From assembly GCA_001723645.1 (NCBI GenBank), contig MDLC01000003.1, positions 84,080 through 148,079 of the forward strand: a DNA stretch of 64,000 bases, read 5' to 3'. This stretch comes from Candidatus Endobugula sertula. GTDB taxonomy: Bacteria; Pseudomonadota; Gammaproteobacteria; Pseudomonadales; Cellvibrionaceae. This document shows, one piece after another, positions 36,854 to 47,000 of this stretch (position 1 is the stretch's first letter; every line of letters begins with the position of its first letter). The notes below the pieces were generated by a model, which saw only the letters and a program-made list of their open reading frames with translations, made no database searches and was not told the DNA's origin. A program made the translations under genes and the position numbers.

Positions 36854-39661
36854 TTATCTTGTAATAGGGTATGCACTAACCAATTTAAACTTATCCGCAG
36901 TTGATGTGCCTTTTTTCCCAACACCAGTAGTTATGACTACCTCTATTGCTGTCGCAGTGCGTACATACTGTCTAGCTTGCGCCTCATCTTTCGACGCCAA
37001 CCAGAGATCTCTATCTTGCCTCGACTGAAAACCCTCACCAACAGGATGACCAAAGTCATGAGTAAATCCATAAACTTGCCCATTGAGGCCATCTTTCACC
37101 ATATACTTATCTTTCTCGTATAAGGTACTTCTCAATTGGGAAACAGCTACCGAGGACTTACCAGTTTGAATAACATAATCTTCGTAAACAGGACGTCCTT
37201 GCCCAGGAATAGCTCCAACATTATATCTGAGAGTTTTCGTCGGTGGGTTTTGAAGTATTTCCTCCCTTTTTCTATCTGCTGCTCCAGCCTTTAAAGGACT
37301 AACATTTTTAATAACATGTGTAATTAGTTTTTCAGCATCCTCTTTACTGTAAAATGCGGCGCTACCTATATTGTGATCTTTCAGTACATCATACCGACGA
37401 GAGGCCCAATCCAAAGCACTAACGCCTGATGGAGGAACGTGTCTATTGAGAGCATGGCCTCCTTCTGAATCCCCCTTGGTATGTAGGTATAATCGTTCTT
37501 CATGTTCAGCCAAATTTATTTTGTCACCCACGGCACTCCTCAAGCGACTCAGCCTTCCAATATCTTTCACCTTTTGAAAAGGACCTAACTGAGGGTTAAG
37601 AGTATGTGTGGAACCAAATAGCAAACGTAATGATATATCTAAATCATCTATATGATCTGTTGGATCACGACCATCGTCGTCCCAAAATCTCACTGGATTA
37701 TTCCTCACCATCCGGTAAAGATTCAAGCCATCAACCGTACCAGCCGGATCAGGATTCAACCAACGTCCCATCCACGGCATATAATAACGATAGCCATAGT
37801 AGTACAGACCAGTGACATCCCGCTCCTTGCCCGAATAACGTACATACTTATATTTCGCCTCAATATCACTTTTCGCACTCCATAATGCCGTCCCACCAAA
37901 TGGATAATATTCTTCCTGTGTCAACACATCAGCGTTATCATCCAGCTCCAGATTACTGCTACCCAGATGATTGTCTACGCTGTATCTGAGCTGATTATTG
38001 AAAGTGCCTGTAGGTAAGCCTGCTGCCCAATGTAGCGCCCGTACCTGATGTCGGCCTGTATTCATCAATGTCACTACATGTAACTCTTCATCGACCGAAC
38101 CATGATTTCGCTTCGTTCTCAATTCTAATCCCGGAAGGTAAATCACCTCTGACTCATTACTGTTACTGTCATCCAACAACACTTTACGAATACGATGACC
38201 CTGCACTGAATACTGGTAAACCTCGTATTGATGATCGGTCAAGTCCACCCGTTTCAGTTGATCATGGAGCCCCCAAACTAACACTTTACTGTGTTCTAGC
38301 TGTTTCAGATTTCCATGGGCATCAAAATAACTATCCACCTGACCTTCTGATATGGGATGATCGCTCACTTGTTGAACGACCCGGTTACTTTTATCTGACA
38401 CCACCATACCCAAGGTATAAGTGCTGGCACCCACATGATGGATAGACCCAAGGTTTCCGGCACGGTCATAATGGTATTGACGGGTATAGTTGACGTATTG
38501 CGAGGCATCACCTAGTGGAAGAAGTGGGGGCAGAGATGAACTCTGGGATAAAGTGGCATCGTTTTCACGACCCGTCGCTGTCATTAGCTGGTAAAGTGCA
38601 TCGTAGGTGTAAGTCTGTTCCGGCACCACACGCTGATTTTTATAAAACCGAGTAGCTTGGGCACTATCGTTAACCGATACGATATTCCCTACTGGGTCAT
38701 AGGCATAATTCAGGTTTTGCAGACAGGTACTACGTCCCTCTTTCGCCATCCTTTTCGTCAACACCTGCATTAAACGCCAGTCCTGTTTATCGTATATATA
38801 GGTCGTCTCGATCCCATTATCCGCCGTTTCCAATATCACCTGCCCATTAGCATTGTATTGTATCTCGGACAACACCATGCGCTCAGTACTACCAGATGCC
38901 TGATAATATGTTGCCACCAGTAAACCCGCGACATCATATTCGCTACGCTGCACATTACCTTTGGCATCCTGCTGACTTAACACCGTACCTAGAGCATTAT
39001 AGGTCCACTGGGTTGAGTAAATGTTGTCTTCAAGAAACCCGGTCCACGCATCATCATCATTGCCCTGCCAATCACTATCAGCACATTTGTCACTCAGTAA
39101 TCTGCGTTGCTGAATCAGGGGCTGGCCGGTCAGGCTAACGCTGGTCGTCTCCAACAGGCCGCCTTGATCATAATGACACACCAATTGGAGGTTCAGATTG
39201 TTGGCTGTCTCTGCAGCATCACCGTAAACAAAACGTTCCGTCACCCGTTCACTCCCCTCATCGACGTCCGAGTTTTGCTCATAGGTGGCCACAGGGCGGT
39301 GGAGTGTGTCATCGTATTCATAACGCCGCATTGTGCCACGACCATCCCACTCTTTATAAGGAGCACCGGTAACATCCGGCAACAATACCCGCCAGCCAGC
39401 ATCCACACTGTCCAGGCGAAGTACTTGGCCTGCCTGATTATTTATCTGGGTCTGGTTTACCTGCTTCTTATCAAATTGCCTCGGATCAGCGGATGTTTCA
39501 AGCTGACCAATCGCATTGTAGGTAGAATGGCTAATCAAAGTATCTCGTGCAGAACCCGCAACACTGCGATTAAACTGTACTGAACGGACAGGGAGCCCAC
39601 GGTTATCGTTAACCGCAATCGTCGGGGTCCCCTTAAAAATATCTGGATATGAAGATGTCAT
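36854..39661 (-). CDS. Tc toxin subunit TcC (RHS-repeat protein with variable C-terminal effector)
   Basis: A 935-residue TccC-type protein. Residues 1 to about 664 are RHS/YD repeats ending in the conserved RHS core (GLYYYGYRYYMPWMGRWLNPDP, split: GLYYYGYRYY then MPWMGRWLNPDP, then GTVDGLNLYRMVRNNPV). In studied Tc toxins this part closes the TcB-TcC cocoon and cuts off the C-terminus, which is then injected into host cells. The 271-residue C-terminus (about 36854-37669) looks like RNase A-like CdiA toxins: GGHALNRHV, FYSKEDAEKLITHVI, DFGHPVGEGF and a final KLVSAYPI. GGAGAAA precedes the ATG. It follows TcB after 63 bp. Confidence 0.93.
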   Translation of the reverse strand: MTSSYPDIFKGTPTIAVNDNRGLPVRSVQFNRSVAGSARDTLISHSTYNAIGQLETSADPRQFDKKQVNQTQINNQAGQVLRLDSVDAGWRVLLPDVTGAPYKEWDGRGTMRRYEYDDTLHRPVATYEQNSDVDEGSERVTERFVYGDAAETANNLNLQLVCHYDQGGLLETTSVSLTGQPLIQQRRLLSDKCADSDWQGNDDDAWTGFLEDNIYSTQWTYNALGTVLSQQDAKGNVQRSEYDVAGLLVATYYQASGSTERMVLSEIQYNANGQVILETADNGIETTYIYDKQDWRLMQVLTKRMAKEGRSTCLQNLNYAYDPVGNIVSVNDSAQATRFYKNQRVVPEQTYTYDALYQLMTATGRENDATLSQSSSLPPLLPLGDASQYVNYTRQYHYDRAGNLGSIHHVGASTYTLGMVVSDKSNRVVQQVSDHPISEGQVDSYFDAHGNLKQLEHSKVLVWGLHDQLKRVDLTDHQYEVYQYSVQGHRIRKVLLDDSNSNESEVIYLPGLELRTKRNHGSVDEELHVVTLMNTGRHQVRALHWAAGLPTGTFNNQLRYSVDNHLGSSNLELDDNADVLTQEEYYPFGGTALWSAKSDIEAKYKYVRYSGKERDVTGLYYYGYRYYMPWMGRWLNPDPAGTVDGLNLYRMVRNNPVRFWDDDGRDPTDHIDDLDISLRLLFGSTHTLNPQLGPFQKVKDIGRLSRLRSAVGDKINLAEHEERLYLHTKGDSEGGHALNRHVPPSGVSALDWASRRYDVLKDHNIGSAAFYSKEDAEKLITHVIKNVSPLKAGAADRKREEILQNPPTKTLRYNVGAIPGQGRPVYEDYVIQTGKSSVAVSQLRSTLYEKDKYMVKDGLNGQVYGFTHDFGHPVGEGFQSRQDRDLWLASKDEAQARQYVRTATAIEVVITTGVGKKGTSTADKFKLVSAYPITR

Positions 39662-39724
39662 GTATCTTTCTCCGCAATGTAGAAAAACTGCCCACTAATA
39701 TGGGGCAGCATTTTCCTAAATGAA

Positions 39725-42700
39725 TCAATTTGACACGGTCTCGGACCACGTGTCATTTTCGTCTTCAGCAATCGTATGCCAAGAGGTGTTATATTGCCGT
39801 CGTTCGTAGCCTTTTGCCGTCAACACTCTGATTAAACGACCCAATGCATCGTAGAAGTGCGTATCTGCGTAGGCCTCAGCACGCATCGATGAATCAGCCA
39901 CATATTGCCAATCATCCACAAAAAAAGGTTGGTACTGTCTGATAACTAATCCTTTATTGTTGTACTCTATGCGACCAGACACCCGCCAACGAGAATCAGT
40001 ATGCACTTCGACCAAACTACCGTCATCATTCAACGCAAGTTCTCCGTCTTTGGTCCGCTGGTAAGCCATACCCGGTTCTACTTTTTGCGCGGATTGCAAG
40101 AGACGACCAAAACCATCACTATGCACAACCTGCACCTGAACCTTCTGAGAATTGGTTCCCGGGAAAGTATCTGCTGTTAGCATAACCTGATGCAATGGCT
40201 GCGTCGAAACTGCCCAGCTAAATGTGTCACGAGCCGCCAGCACCGCAAAATTCTGCTCCGCAGCTCCTACTTGTTCTATCAAAGTAGAAACATCAAAGGG
40301 TGGCACAATGCTGGCGTCAAGGGCATCAAACCCTGTGCTCTCACCATTTTCGGTTCCGTAAAAACTACTCACTGCCGGATACCCCTGAGGCGTCGACGCT
40401 ACCTGACGAGTATTTTTATTAGTGTCTGTCACCACCCGCGTCGCCAAAGACTGATAATCAATTTGAGATAAGACTTCATTGTCAAGAGCATCTTTAACAG
40501 ACAACACTCTTAAGCAGTACACATCATAATTCAATGTATTGATGCCCGATAATGGAGTACTTTGCTCAGATACTGGTACATAAAACTGACTGGCATCAGC
40601 GTATTTCACCAGAGACCGACGCACGGCCCAAACATTTGGCTCTGTGGTGATAGAGTGCTGTGGAGACACTTGTACATAGCCTGCTGCTGTCAGCTCAGTA
40701 TCGAGCGCTTGCGCCGTCAATAAGTCCTGGTAGGCTGTTAATGCCTCGTCATCAAATGCCATTTCTTCGGTATAAACACGACGTGGCGGGAAGGTAAAGG
40801 AGCTGGCCAGATGTTCATCCGCATAATAATGTTTCTCCTGACTGGCACAGTGACGTGCCGCACCCACTGACAGTAGGGGATGCTTTATCAAATTCTCCAC
40901 GCAAAAACCCCCTTCGGGCACATCATCCTGCGAGCCTTCTATCACATTACTGCGAGACGACAGTGGCAAGCCAATGACCACATAATTTTTGCTATTATCA
41001 TGATAATACGCATGAAGATTTTCACTCAGGCGAAGTATGAATTGCTGCTCATCTTCTGTTGCACTATCCAGGCCTGGGTACACACTATCCCAAACCCCTC
41101 TGAGTAAAACTTTCCGGGAATCATAGTGCCAAGCTCTCCGGGGATAATGAACACTCACTTCATGTAATGGCAGGTCATACTCGTCAAACAATAATGTTAG
41201 TGAATGCTGACAAACTGGATCTTTGCTAACACGTTCATAACGGTAATGAAGCTGCTCAATTGGCTTCACCCGAAGCACCGGCACAGAGTCCGGTGCCGCT
41301 CCAGGTTGCAGCATTGACACCTGATAACGCCGACTGACAATGGTATAGGGGTTCCCTTCCAAAGCAACATTGCCATCCAAACCATAAACTTCTTCACGCA
41401 TCAGTTCACCCACAAGGGCACGCTCTACCCACCACTGATCACTCTGAGAGCACTCGTCGCTTTGAAACAATGTCGATGCCAGTGTATAAGCCTGAGGGTC
41501 TTCCTCCCAATAGGGTGTCATGTGATTGATCTGATAACCAATATGATACCAACGACAGGTTTTCAGAGGTGGAGTATCCGTATTCAACGACCCACCAGCC
41601 AGTTGCTCCGCATCCAGAGTCTCCACATAGGCAAAACCTCTGAATTCGCGCTCCTTACCATCATACACACCATGACGATATACGAACTCCTGCTTCAGTT
41701 GGTTACCCGTCACCAAATCCGTCTGATACAACTGCTTGACCAAGTATACTGGCAGCGGCAGAGCACACACTGTCGCCTTTAGCTTTTCCTTTTCATCCAA
41801 CCACTCCTGTCCCGAATGACGGTAGGTTACTTCACTGAGTGCGCCGCATTGATTATCCAATTGGTGAATCAGATAGGGTTTATGGGCACAGAGTGGCAAT
41901 AAAAAGTGGGTGGGCGTGAGATGTGGAACCGTCAGTAGAACACACATGCCCCCGGTACCTTCAATGTCTGCAAATGAAAGTTGACAGGTATCGTCATACA
42001 CCACTTGCTCTGGTAGTGGAATATCAACACCTGTCGCAAATCCATTGCCTGACTGGTTATGGTATATTGTCAGCTTGTCAGCATGAGCGTAAATCAAATC
42101 ATTGGCACCAGTACCATCAACATCAACAAAAAAAATACGCCTAGGCTGAAACTTGGTTACCCCTGACCAGTTCAAAATAATCGCCTCACCAAACCTCCCC
42201 CGTCCCAAGTTGGGCCAGCAATGAACCGCATTCTCTGTCACTTCAATCAAATGAGACTGCCCCGTACCCAACACATCACTGAAAGCAACCAAAGTACGTG
42301 CGTCCCGTCCCTGAATTGGTAAAGGTCCGTACTCAGCCATCATATGCTGACCCTCGCCAAAACCTTGTCTGGTATTACAGTAAAAACGCACGCTGTGGGG
42401 GCCAATAACCGCCACATCAGATAAGCCAGCTCCGACAATATCCGCAAAGACACCTTCCCCACTGAATAACTCCGACGGAACCGCCGAAAACGGGGTAAAC
42501 AGGGTCCACTGATGATCATCATTCAGAGAAAAGAACCCATGAAACCCTGGATACATCACCATCCAGTCAAGCCTCCCGGTTCCTGTAATATCCATCAATG
42601 CCTGCTGTTCACCCTGAAACGAAGGCACAGAAGGAACACTATCCCAGTCACTATATTCAATCGCGTTCATACCAGTCGCAGCACGTCGTGGAGACCGATA

Positions 42701-43966
42701 TCGCCAGTCCCGACCATAACGATATAAAATTCCCGGCAGGCCCTCCCCGTATAAGTCAACTAACTGATAATGCTCACTATCATTGATACCCGGCAAAGGG
42801 GGGAGCACTTGCCAAGCTTCTGCATCCTCTGGTAGGGAGAAGCTCTGATAATTCAAAAGTAGTGGCGGGTGAGATTCTACCAAATCAGTGTCGGTCGTGT
42901 TTTCTCCATAACTCCATATTTGACTGGATACCAATCTACTCAAAACCGGGTTCTCATCATACGTCAGCACTAATCGCCTAACCGGTGTCGGTGAAGAAGA
43001 AAGCTCACTGAAATGATGAAACAGTATCACCTGATGGCACAAGCGATGACTACGCACTTCAAAACCGTATCGGTAATCAGAAAACGGATCTGCCCTAGGG
43101 AGCCAGGGCGAGGCAACCGTCCATGGGGGTGGTTGTGACATAGACTCATGGCGCTCACCATAATCAAACACCAAACTAAACAGCCAGCCTGTTTGATGGT
43201 CGGGCCAACTACCGTCTAAGCAATACAGTGTGTCATAGGGCGTAACATTTGCGTAAAGTACCTGAGAGAGGTAGGAGCCTGCCCCTCTTTGTCTGGTGGA
43301 TTCCGGGGGTAAGTCTGTATCAATACCCTTATCATCCTCAGAACGGTACACATAACGAATATGCTCTCTCTGGGGTGATAGTGTCTCTTCTATCATCCAC
43401 TCAGCAATCTTTGCTTCATGTTGTGTCCGGGCTGCTGGCGACATTCCCAAACAATGTACTGACCCTTCAAGACCATACACCAACCAGAAAATGTGCGACA
43501 AATCATCCTGACTGCGCCAGCGCTCATAACGTTCATAGCTAGCAGATACACGTGAGTAGTAACGGATAATTTCGTGCTTACCGAATAACGCCGAACCAAA
43601 CGAAGAACGTATTTCAGAAACAACGGCCCCCTCACTATCTCGCGCTGGCTCCAGAACTTCACCTGCCGGACCTACATAATAGTCGCTCTCATCGTAGCGC
43701 GGCGTACCCAACTTAGTGTGCAGGCGAATCGATAGTAAAGGCAACTGCCAACCGACACCAAAGGGACCATTTCCCTGACTCGTTTTATAACTCAGGGCCA
43801 ATGACGGGGTAAGACCACGTCCTTCGGTTACAGGACAAGGGATTGAAAACTGTAAATCCCCGGTAGAACCAGCATGAACTGGCGAAGTAGGAGCAGTAGA
43901 AATCGCTCCACCTTGTTTTGGCAGTGAGGGAGGGTTAACCACTAAATCTGCGTTTTGTCGTGTCAT
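39725..43966 (-). CDS. Tc toxin subunit TcB (SpvB/TcdB-type)
   Basis: A 1413-residue protein. The N-terminal SpvB domain (SLPKQGGAISTAPTSPVHAG, then GLTPSLALSYKTSQGNGPFG) is followed by VCBS/FG-GAP-like repeats forming a beta-propeller (DITGTGRLDWMVMYP, DIVGAGLSDVAVIGP, DVDGTGANDLIYAHA) and the TcdB middle regions with RHS-like repeats. In Photorhabdus-type Tc toxins the TcB propeller docks on TcA and gates the cocoon. I chose the ATG at 43966, which has GGAG upstream; the frame extends seven codons further. It lies 113 bp after TcA. Confidence 0.95.
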   Translation of the reverse strand: MTRQNADLVVNPPSLPKQGGAISTAPTSPVHAGSTGDLQFSIPCPVTEGRGLTPSLALSYKTSQGNGPFGVGWQLPLLSIRLHTKLGTPRYDESDYYVGPAGEVLEPARDSEGAVVSEIRSSFGSALFGKHEIIRYYSRVSASYERYERWRSQDDLSHIFWLVYGLEGSVHCLGMSPAARTQHEAKIAEWMIEETLSPQREHIRYVYRSEDDKGIDTDLPPESTRQRGAGSYLSQVLYANVTPYDTLYCLDGSWPDHQTGWLFSLVFDYGERHESMSQPPPWTVASPWLPRADPFSDYRYGFEVRSHRLCHQVILFHHFSELSSSPTPVRRLVLTYDENPVLSRLVSSQIWSYGENTTDTDLVESHPPLLLNYQSFSLPEDAEAWQVLPPLPGINDSEHYQLVDLYGEGLPGILYRYGRDWRYRSPRRAATGMNAIEYSDWDSVPSVPSFQGEQQALMDITGTGRLDWMVMYPGFHGFFSLNDDHQWTLFTPFSAVPSELFSGEGVFADIVGAGLSDVAVIGPHSVRFYCNTRQGFGEGQHMMAEYGPLPIQGRDARTLVAFSDVLGTGQSHLIEVTENAVHCWPNLGRGRFGEAIILNWSGVTKFQPRRIFFVDVDGTGANDLIYAHADKLTIYHNQSGNGFATGVDIPLPEQVVYDDTCQLSFADIEGTGGMCVLLTVPHLTPTHFLLPLCAHKPYLIHQLDNQCGALSEVTYRHSGQEWLDEKEKLKATVCALPLPVYLVKQLYQTDLVTGNQLKQEFVYRHGVYDGKEREFRGFAYVETLDAEQLAGGSLNTDTPPLKTCRWYHIGYQINHMTPYWEEDPQAYTLASTLFQSDECSQSDQWWVERALVGELMREEVYGLDGNVALEGNPYTIVSRRYQVSMLQPGAAPDSVPVLRVKPIEQLHYRYERVSKDPVCQHSLTLLFDEYDLPLHEVSVHYPRRAWHYDSRKVLLRGVWDSVYPGLDSATEDEQQFILRLSENLHAYYHDNSKNYVVIGLPLSSRSNVIEGSQDDVPEGGFCVENLIKHPLLSVGAARHCASQEKHYYADEHLASSFTFPPRRVYTEEMAFDDEALTAYQDLLTAQALDTELTAAGYVQVSPQHSITTEPNVWAVRRSLVKYADASQFYVPVSEQSTPLSGINTLNYDVYCLRVLSVKDALDNEVLSQIDYQSLATRVVTDTNKNTRQVASTPQGYPAVSSFYGTENGESTGFDALDASIVPPFDVSTLIEQVGAAEQNFAVLAARDTFSWAVSTQPLHQVMLTADTFPGTNSQKVQVQVVHSDGFGRLLQSAQKVEPGMAYQRTKDGELALNDDGSLVEVHTDSRWRVSGRIEYNNKGLVIRQYQPFFVDDWQYVADSSMRAEAYADTHFYDALGRLIRVLTAKGYERRQYNTSWHTIAEDENDTWSETVSN

Positions 43967-44079
43967 AACATACTCCAACTCAAACACAGAACCGAGCGGA
44001 TGTCGATTCTGTGCGAGAAAAACTTAAAAAATGGACAAAGACGCTGCGGCTTGATGACCGCAGCTATTTGGCGTTTTAA

Positions 44080-47000
44080 TTACTTGGACGTACCAATGGT
44101 GTAACGAATATGCAGAATGATATCGTTCAGGCTTTCCAGCATGGCCCGTTGCTTGCCTTTCGGGTTGGGAAAGGACAAGGTCAGGCTGGCACTGCCACCA
44201 CCATCGATAGGCAGTCCTTCAAACGGCAGGTATTTATTGTCGTTGAAGTCCAGTTGAAACTGACCACTGTCGTTAATACCCGATGAAATAGCCGCCTGCT
44301 TGCAACTTTGGTGAATACCATCGCCAGACGCGTTGTAAGCCAGGATGGCTTGAATATCCTCATAAGGTCCCAGCAACGCTGGTAAGGACACACTGATCTG
44401 TTTAATACGACGCACCTTGTCATCGCCCACCATACTATCCGGATAGTCGCTGGCAATAGCTAGTGAAGACAGGTCGATACTCGCCACGAATACATCGTTA
44501 TCAGTCATCTCCAAGGTGTGTGTTGTACCTACCGACTCAGTACCATCCAGTACTTTGTTCACCTCTGCATTGAAACTGGTGTCAGTTAAATCGTCACCCA
44601 TCTCCTGTGCCATCGACACCGTGCGATTCACTTCCAGAGACCGGGAATCCCACTGGAGGTAAGCAGATTCCATCTGCGCCAAATTCAACATCAATGCCTC
44701 ACCACACAACAGACCAGCGTGATTGCTATCCCATGCCCCTGGCTGGATGAAGACAGCATTATCACCCGTTTCCCACTGATAACCCAGTTGCGCTTTACGG
44801 CAGTAAGTCATTGCCAGATCGTAAAACGGATAAAAGACAGCGGACAGTCGGCCTTGCATCCAGCTATATAATTCTTCATTACTAAACTTGGTTTTGAGGA
44901 AGTCAATATGTGCCTGAGTTTGCGCCTGCTGCGTTTGCACATAGCCTTTCTGCAACTGCGCCGCTTCAATCTGAATGGCTAGGCTGGCCTGTTGGGCTGT
45001 AATTTGTTGCATCTCCTGATCCGCAACATCACGCTGTATCGTCCAATCCTGAGAGCGACGACGATATTGCTCAGAGGTTGAGCGCGCCTCTGCCGAGGTC
45101 GCCAATCCTGCGGCTGATGCGTCCATACCAAAAGCCATGGCTGTAGTGACCGCCCCCCAGCGTGAGCCGCCCACCGCCATACCAAAAACATTAGGCGCTA
45201 AATCCATAGCCGCACCCGCCGTACGCATAGCATTGGCTGATGTTGTCAGGGCACCAGAGGCAATACGCTCGTCGATGCTTTGCTGCTCCGCACGACTGAT
45301 GCCTTCATCGATCAGTTGCTGATAATGATCACGTCGAACCTGAGCGCCCGCCAGACTGGCAGACAATGTATTTTGCTCGGCCTCAAGTTGAGCCAGAGTT
45401 TTATCCTGGATCAGCAGGCTTTGGCGCAACAAATCCTGTGCTTGTGTATCTAACAAGGTGTTCAGTGCTTCACCGTCTTTGCGCTCTAAGGCTGAGGTTA
45501 AGGAACTGCCGTACTGAATCAACTGGGAGACCAGATTGCGTGCATCATTCAGCATCAGAGGAAAACGCCGGATCGCGATTGTCGTATTAGGCACACTACC
45601 AGTATTGCCACTGGCAGCAGCAGCGGCAGCGCTTTGCAGTGCTTTCGGGTCGGCCGGCGTCGCGTACATGGGTAGCGTCAACAGTTGACCATCAATACTT
45701 AAGTTATGGCGCAGGTTATACAAGCGCTGATTCAAAGTTTTCCAGTAGTTGTGAAGCTCACTGTTCTCTGTTGGCAAGAACAGCGCCGTCAAGGAGTTGG
45801 CATTACGGATTTCCTTTGTCTGTGTTGCTGAAACGCCGATAAGCAGTTGTTCCATGATCACTAGACTTCGTTCTGTATCACTGGCAGCAGCGCTCAAAGT
45901 CGGGTCACTCCAGTCTCCCGTCAGTGGAATATCTGGCTCCTTACCCAACAGATTCAGCGCAGTAACATACCACATCTTGGCTTCAGCCAGCGTATCACGC
46001 TCCAATTGCCGATAAGCGATATCGCCTCGGGTAATAATAAGGTCCAGCAATTTCATATAAGTAGCCACCTTATAATGCATCGGATCACCCTGAGCAACGA
46101 TGTCTGGGTCGGAGCTATCGACCTGTGTATCATCCCAAGCGGTGTCTTCCTCCAGTGGGCGAACATTCCATAAACGCAATGTCTCCTGACCAACCGGTAC
46201 GTTGTAGCCTTGTGGACTAAAGATGTAAGCCAGCCAGCGTTCCGCTTCTTCAAAGTTTTGTGCCTGCAACAACTTCTCCACGACCAACATTGGGGTGTAA
46301 TAAAACAATTCCCAAAAATAGAGACCGTTGGAGCCATTAAAATCCATTGGTTCGGTATCGTTATACGAAACTTTGGAATCCACTAATCCGGGGGTTCTAC
46401 CCCTATTACCTTGAACTGAGCTCAGAGCCCCATTAGTAAAACTGAACTGCTGTGTCTCCGTCTCAAAATCAAGCTTACCACTGGCGTACTCAAACCCCAG
46501 AGCCACTTGTTGCGTAGAGCCCTCAGCCGGCTGTTCACATGGCAAAAAGACATTCATGCTGGTAGATTGATCCAATAAGCTGCCACTAATCAGTTCTACT
46601 CCCGACTTGGCGTTACTGTCGTTAATAAAATATACTGTCACCCCCCTTCCCTCACCATGAATCTCCGGGTCATAGGCACCAAAGGTTAAGGCAACGTATC
46701 CACCTGCTCCCAGTTGAGGCTCTTGGATATTTTGAGTATCCCAACTCAGCACGGTGTCCAGGCCAATATTGGCTTTAGCGATCAAATCCTGTGCAAATAG
46801 CGTATTCAAACGTGTCCGTAGTGGATAATTACTGAGTTTCATATAAATGGACTTTTTGTCGCTATCCAGCATAATTTCTCCATAATCCGTACTTTCATTA
46901 TCTTTCAGCGTCGCCGTAAATTGATAGGTCTCGGTATATTTTTTCCCTGGAGAAAGCACACGGAGCGACAACTCTTTTTCAAGAGTACCACCTCTGATAT

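Noticed and set aside
38068..38445. 125-codon open frame on the plus strand inside TcC
   Set aside because: Antisense shadow of the RHS region; no ribosome site and no family resemblance.
39107..39583. 158-codon open frame on the plus strand
   Set aside because: It lies wholly antisense to the TcC gene, whose RHS repeats are clear; the product has no recognisable domain and low-complexity composition.
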